Assembly (NCBI GenBank): GCA_009692465.1
Contig: SHZD01000038.1
Coordinates: 1 to 36,970 of the forward strand
Origin: Myxococcales bacterium
GTDB taxonomy: Bacteria > Myxococcota_A > UBA9042
Reading direction: 5' to 3'
DNA length: 36,970 bases
Within the stretch, counting starts at the first letter, position 1; each line of letters begins with the position of its first letter. Shown piece by piece: positions 34,333-36,970 of this stretch. The translations under genes were made by a program, and so were the position numbers. A model generated the notes under the pieces. The model saw nothing but the letters and a program-made list of their open reading frames with translations. It ran no database searches and was not told where the DNA came from.

Positions 34333-34467
34333 GGAACTGTCCTCAAATAACTCGATCGATCTGGGCAACACAGGAGCGGCGAGTCGGCCCTTCAGGACGC
34401 GAGCTTAGCGACCAACAAAGCAAGCAAACGGAACCAGTCCCGCAATGACTTATTCTGGGACAGTTCC
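34333..34467 (+). repeat. Repeat C, copy 2
   Basis: 135 bp, nearly identical to copy 1 in sequence and orientation. Flanks are TTA on both sides (34330-34332 and 34468-34470), an exact 3-bp duplication. The right TTA is the reverse-strand stop codon of the nuclease-helicase gene. Confidence 0.93.
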
Positions 34468-36375
34468 TTACCGGCTGAGTTTCTCAAAACCGCAAGCCAG
34501 CAAATACGCGGCTGTCTCGTCAAAGTCGGCATGCGGCGGCACAAACACAACCGCCCCGTCTCGGCCGCGAGTTAGCAGTACTCGATAACAGTTCTTTCGC
34601 AGTTGCAACGGATTGCGGACGTTGCTGCGTTTCGAGTAGTTGCGCCCGCCGCTGGTGTCCCACGCTTGGTCGCGCCGGATAAAGTCAGTTCCCCAACACA
34701 CCAGCGCGTTATCGAGTTCTAAACCTTGGGCGTCAAATTCGGTGGCAGCAACATCCAAGTGTGTGCAGGACACCGCATTGCCCGGTCCTTCGCAGAACCA
34801 AGGTCCTACGGCGAGGGTCTTTGGCCAAGCCGAGCGAGCAATGCCGTACATGCCCAGAATCTTGTCCCGCGAAGAAGCGAGCAAGCCATAGCGCGAGTCA
34901 GGTGCCTCGCGGTAGCGGTTACGCAGATAGGCGCGACCGAGGTCAGGGTCGCGGGTGACGTAGAGCCGAAAACTTTGCTCGTGTAGGACTTTGGCGTAAC
35001 GTTGGGCTGCCCACTCACGGCCATCGAGTACGGCTTGCACCAGCGCGTGGACATCCTTGGCCAAGTGAAACCGAATCTCGCGGTCTAGAGCCAGTGGAGG
35101 CTCCGCGTTATACGCCACCACGCTGCCGCCAAAGTGACTCTGTAGCGCCGCCGGTCCGTGCACCTGCCAGCGAGTGGGTTCTTTGGCGCCGTCGACGGCC
35201 AGTTGCCACAGACCAAGCCCGCCCTCTTCGCCAACGTGGATTTCTTGGCCGGTGCCGACCAGTGCCACCACCACACACCAATCTGGAATGCGTTCGGCAA
35301 AGGAAACAAACAGTTCTGGCTCGCTGCGCGGCTGGGCGACATGGCCCTTGCTCGCTACTCGGTCCGCGTCCCAGGCACGTTGGGCCTCGTCAAAGACCAG
35401 AACATGCTCGCGGGGAACCGGTTTGTTGGCGCCTTCGTGGCGTTTCACATAGTCCTTAACACCGCGGACAAACGTCTGCCCGGCGCCGCCCGACGAGCGC
35501 ATTTGGTACTGCAAAACGCTCACCAGTGGTCCATTGCCCGACAGGAACACCGCCGGTGCGATCGGGACGCCGTCGGACCTAGCGATGGCAAGATTGTCAA
35601 GGTTGGAGGAATGGACAAGCCTAAGCCCGACAAGCGTCTTCCCCGCGCCAGGCACTCCAGTGACCAATACCAGACGGCGGGTTTTGGTGGTGGCGGCCTC
35701 GCGGATCACGTCTTCGATACAATTTACGGCTGGGTCGGTGTCGGCTGCGGCTTGCCAAATATGACGCAACTTCTTGGATTGGAAGAGTTCGCGCGCAGCC
35801 TGAACCAACGTCGGCAGCGGGCGATACGCTTCAGGTTCAAGGAACTGAGCAGCAGCCAAGGGCTTGTCGGCGAGTCGCTTGTCGAGGCGCGCAATCAACT
35901 TGTCTAGGTAGTCTGGTCCGGCGACATGGACACCGCCAAATTCGCCGACGTAGCCTCGCGCCCGTGAGGGCACCAGAACGGCGTACACGGGCCGCTCGGC
36001 GCAATCACGATGATAACACAGGAGATCCCGCCTATATCCGGCGGCCTGATCGAGATCCGCAGGATCCGGCACATCCTTGCCCTTCAGTTCAATCACCACG
36101 ACCGCACCGGCAAGCAGAAGCACGACGTCTGGCCGACGATCATCGAGCGGTAGCGTGTACTCGAGGATCGCGGTGTACTCGTTTGCGCCAGCGTCGGCGG
36201 TCAAGACTTCGCCAACCTCTGCTTGCAGCGGCGGGACGGTGGCTTGCCAAGCTCGGCGCTGGGCTTCTTCTGCGTAGGGGTACTGGAGTTCCAAGCGCTT
36301 ACGGATGGCGCCACTAGGGGTGGCGACAAACACCGGGAACGACGACGACCAGCCGTAGTGTGCTTCGTCAGGCAT
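34468..36375 (-). CDS. PD-(D/E)XK nuclease-like / DUF2075-type helicase
   Basis: A 635-residue protein. The N-terminal 180 or so residues resemble a PD-(D/E)XK nuclease: Asp83 in RRPDVVLLL and Glu96-x-Lys98 in VIELKGKD. A superfamily 1-like ATPase of DUF2075 type follows: Walker A GVPGAGKT (240-247), Walker B FDEAQ (329-332, the DEAQ box), and near the end the motif VI-like CYRVLLTRGRDGAVVFVP. It is cytoplasmic and probably acts on DNA or RNA. Proteins with this layout are often found on mobile or defence-related islands, and here a tRNA fragment lies 350 bp upstream, but a defence role is inference. The TAA stop is the flank of repeat C copy 2. No clear gene is seen in 36376-36724. Confidence 0.82.
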   Translation of the reverse strand: MPDEAHYGWSSSFPVFVATPSGAIRKRLELQYPYAEEAQRRAWQATVPPLQAEVGEVLTADAGANEYTAILEYTLPLDDRRPDVVLLLAGAVVVIELKGKDVPDPADLDQAAGYRRDLLCYHRDCAERPVYAVLVPSRARGYVGEFGGVHVAGPDYLDKLIARLDKRLADKPLAAAQFLEPEAYRPLPTLVQAARELFQSKKLRHIWQAAADTDPAVNCIEDVIREAATTKTRRLVLVTGVPGAGKTLVGLRLVHSSNLDNLAIARSDGVPIAPAVFLSGNGPLVSVLQYQMRSSGGAGQTFVRGVKDYVKRHEGANKPVPREHVLVFDEAQRAWDADRVASKGHVAQPRSEPELFVSFAERIPDWCVVVALVGTGQEIHVGEEGGLGLWQLAVDGAKEPTRWQVHGPAALQSHFGGSVVAYNAEPPLALDREIRFHLAKDVHALVQAVLDGREWAAQRYAKVLHEQSFRLYVTRDPDLGRAYLRNRYREAPDSRYGLLASSRDKILGMYGIARSAWPKTLAVGPWFCEGPGNAVSCTHLDVAATEFDAQGLELDNALVCWGTDFIRRDQAWDTSGGRNYSKRSNVRNPLQLRKNCYRVLLTRGRDGAVVFVPPHADFDETAAYLLACGFEKLSR

Positions 36376-36680
36376 GTCGCCTAGTTGGGTTCATTTGGGA
36401 CCTGCCGGCCGAGCTAAGACTTGATGGCCAGGGTAAGACATACTGGCCAGGGTACATCGGCGGTAGCTTGCGTTGCAAATGGCTGGCCTCAGGGCAGGAA
36501 TTGTCCATACCGCCTGCGCTCCACGGCAGAACACTGTTATCGGCATAAACGGTTTTGGTGATCAAAGCACTCGACCTTCGTCGCAAGCAGTGAACGCAGC
36601 GCGGACATGCTGAGCCAACCGCGCGCGCTGCCGTACTTTGCGCCGACTGGCCGTTGGTAACGGGCCGTCGACGCTCCGGC

Positions 36681-36701
36681 GATGCCCGGATGACGGGCAT
36701 C
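36681..36701 (-). terminator. Hairpin downstream of the tRNA fragment
   Basis: GATGCCCG-GATGA-CGGGCATC is a perfect 8-bp stem located 23 bp beyond the 3' end of the tRNA fragment. It lacks a T-run. It could be the old tRNA terminator or part of a recombination site. Confidence 0.3.
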
Positions 36702-36724
36702 CTGCTGAAATTCTAAATTCTCAA

Positions 36725-36767
36725 GCGCGCGACCCGGGATTCGAACCCGGGACCCTTGGCTTCGGAG
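36725..36767 (-). other. 3' fragment of a tRNA gene (probable tRNA-Arg), likely attachment site
   Basis: On the minus strand the sequence runs from an anticodon-loop-like CTCCGAA through a T-arm (CCGGG-TTCGAAT-CCCGG) to a 3' acceptor strand GTCGCGC. No matching 5' half, D-arm or acceptor partner precedes it, so it is not a complete tRNA. The loop would give anticodon CCG (Arg). Such 3' fragments are typical att sites left by integrases that target tRNA genes. Confidence 0.6.
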
Positions 36768-36817
36768 ACTACTCTGGCAGGTTTTCAGTGCCGCGGATAA
36801 CATGTTATTTTAGGTGG

Positions 36818-36970
36818 TTACCGTTGCATGGCGACGGCGGGCGACGGGCCGTGACGGCAAATGTAGTTACCCATGTAGTTACCCAGCGGGCCTTTGGCTT
36901 GGCGGCAAGCGGTGCGGTCGGCTACCGCGGAAGTCACCGCGGAAGTTACCCCGGAAGATCGGTTGGTCGC
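36818..36970 (-). CDS. C-terminal end of an unidentified protein, possibly an integrase (truncated)
   Basis: An open frame enters from the right edge and ends at TAA 36818-36820 (50 residues). Its codons contain short repeats in steps of 12 bp (GVTSAVTSAVA and GNYMGNYI), which keep frame and so suggest coding. The tail contains no catalytic motif. Its place next to a tRNA fragment makes an integrase tail plausible but unproven. Confidence 0.3.
   Translation of the reverse strand, partial: ATNRSSGVTSAVTSAVADRTACRQAKGPLGNYMGNYICRHGPSPAVAMQR

Noticed and set aside
36368..36700. Minus-strand 110-codon open frame upstream of the nuclease-helicase
   Set aside because: It overlaps the start of the helicase gene and a perfect hairpin, with no recognisable domain or ribosome-binding site.
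36725..36800. Complete tRNA gene on the minus strand
   Set aside because: The T-arm and 3' acceptor strand are convincing, but no 5' acceptor strand or D-arm precedes them and the anticodon stem pairs poorly.

Overview
The window looks like chromosomal DNA from a Myxococcota-type (former deltaproteobacterial) bacterium. The basis is qualitative: moderately high GC, Ser/Thr kinases with a transmembrane tail, a DUF2330 protein, proteins ending in a Cys / hydrophobic helix / Arg-cluster tag like MYXO-CTERM, long Ala/Asp/Gly-rich linkers behind lipoboxes, and a giant Cys-rich lipoprotein with MopE-type metal-binding repeats. No rRNA, complete tRNA or CRISPR array is present.

Layout. 1-314: tail of a cyclophilin-type prolyl isomerase. 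351-3518 (-): an unusual PLP-enzyme/gluconate-dehydrogenase-subunit-3 fusion followed by a GMC oxidoreductase. 3884-7597 (+): a tandem AAA ATPase and a glutamine-dependent NAD synthetase. 7942-11605: a Tat-exported sulfite-oxidase-type enzyme (-) divergent from a DUF2330 protein (+) that has a textbook sigma-54 promoter and an upstream palindrome. 12418-14487: a degenerate metzincin (+) convergent with a radical SAM protein (-), which is translationally coupled to a membrane Ser/Thr kinase (14484-16472, -). 16596-17258 (+): a TM protein with an AgmX/PglI-like end. 17780-22530 (+): an acyl-CoA (probably methylcrotonyl-CoA) carboxylase pair plus a beta-keto acid cleavage enzyme, probably acting together in branched-chain acid or leucine carbon flow. 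22847-24905 (+): lipoprotein, outer-membrane protein and cytochrome c, overlapping by 4 nt, with an in-frame amber codon in the middle gene. 25149-30668 (-): the giant Cys-rich lipoprotein. 31437-34230 (+): a PknB-like kinase overlapping a TPR protein. 34468-36375 (-): a nuclease-helicase (DUF2075-type). 36725-36970: a 3' tRNA fragment and what may be an integrase tail, suggesting an integration junction.

The intergenic spaces are the most unusual part. They hold at least four families of short dispersed elements: A (2 copies), B (2), C (3) and D (1), plus three unrelated tandem arrays. Family C is a 135-bp element with terminal inverted repeats and a 3-bp TTA/TAA flank. In all three copies the same end abuts the stop codon TAA of the neighbouring gene, so the element sits exactly at gene ends without breaking them. 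Families B and C share a core sequence, and A and B keep hairpins despite substitutions, so some may be structured RNAs or non-autonomous mobile elements.
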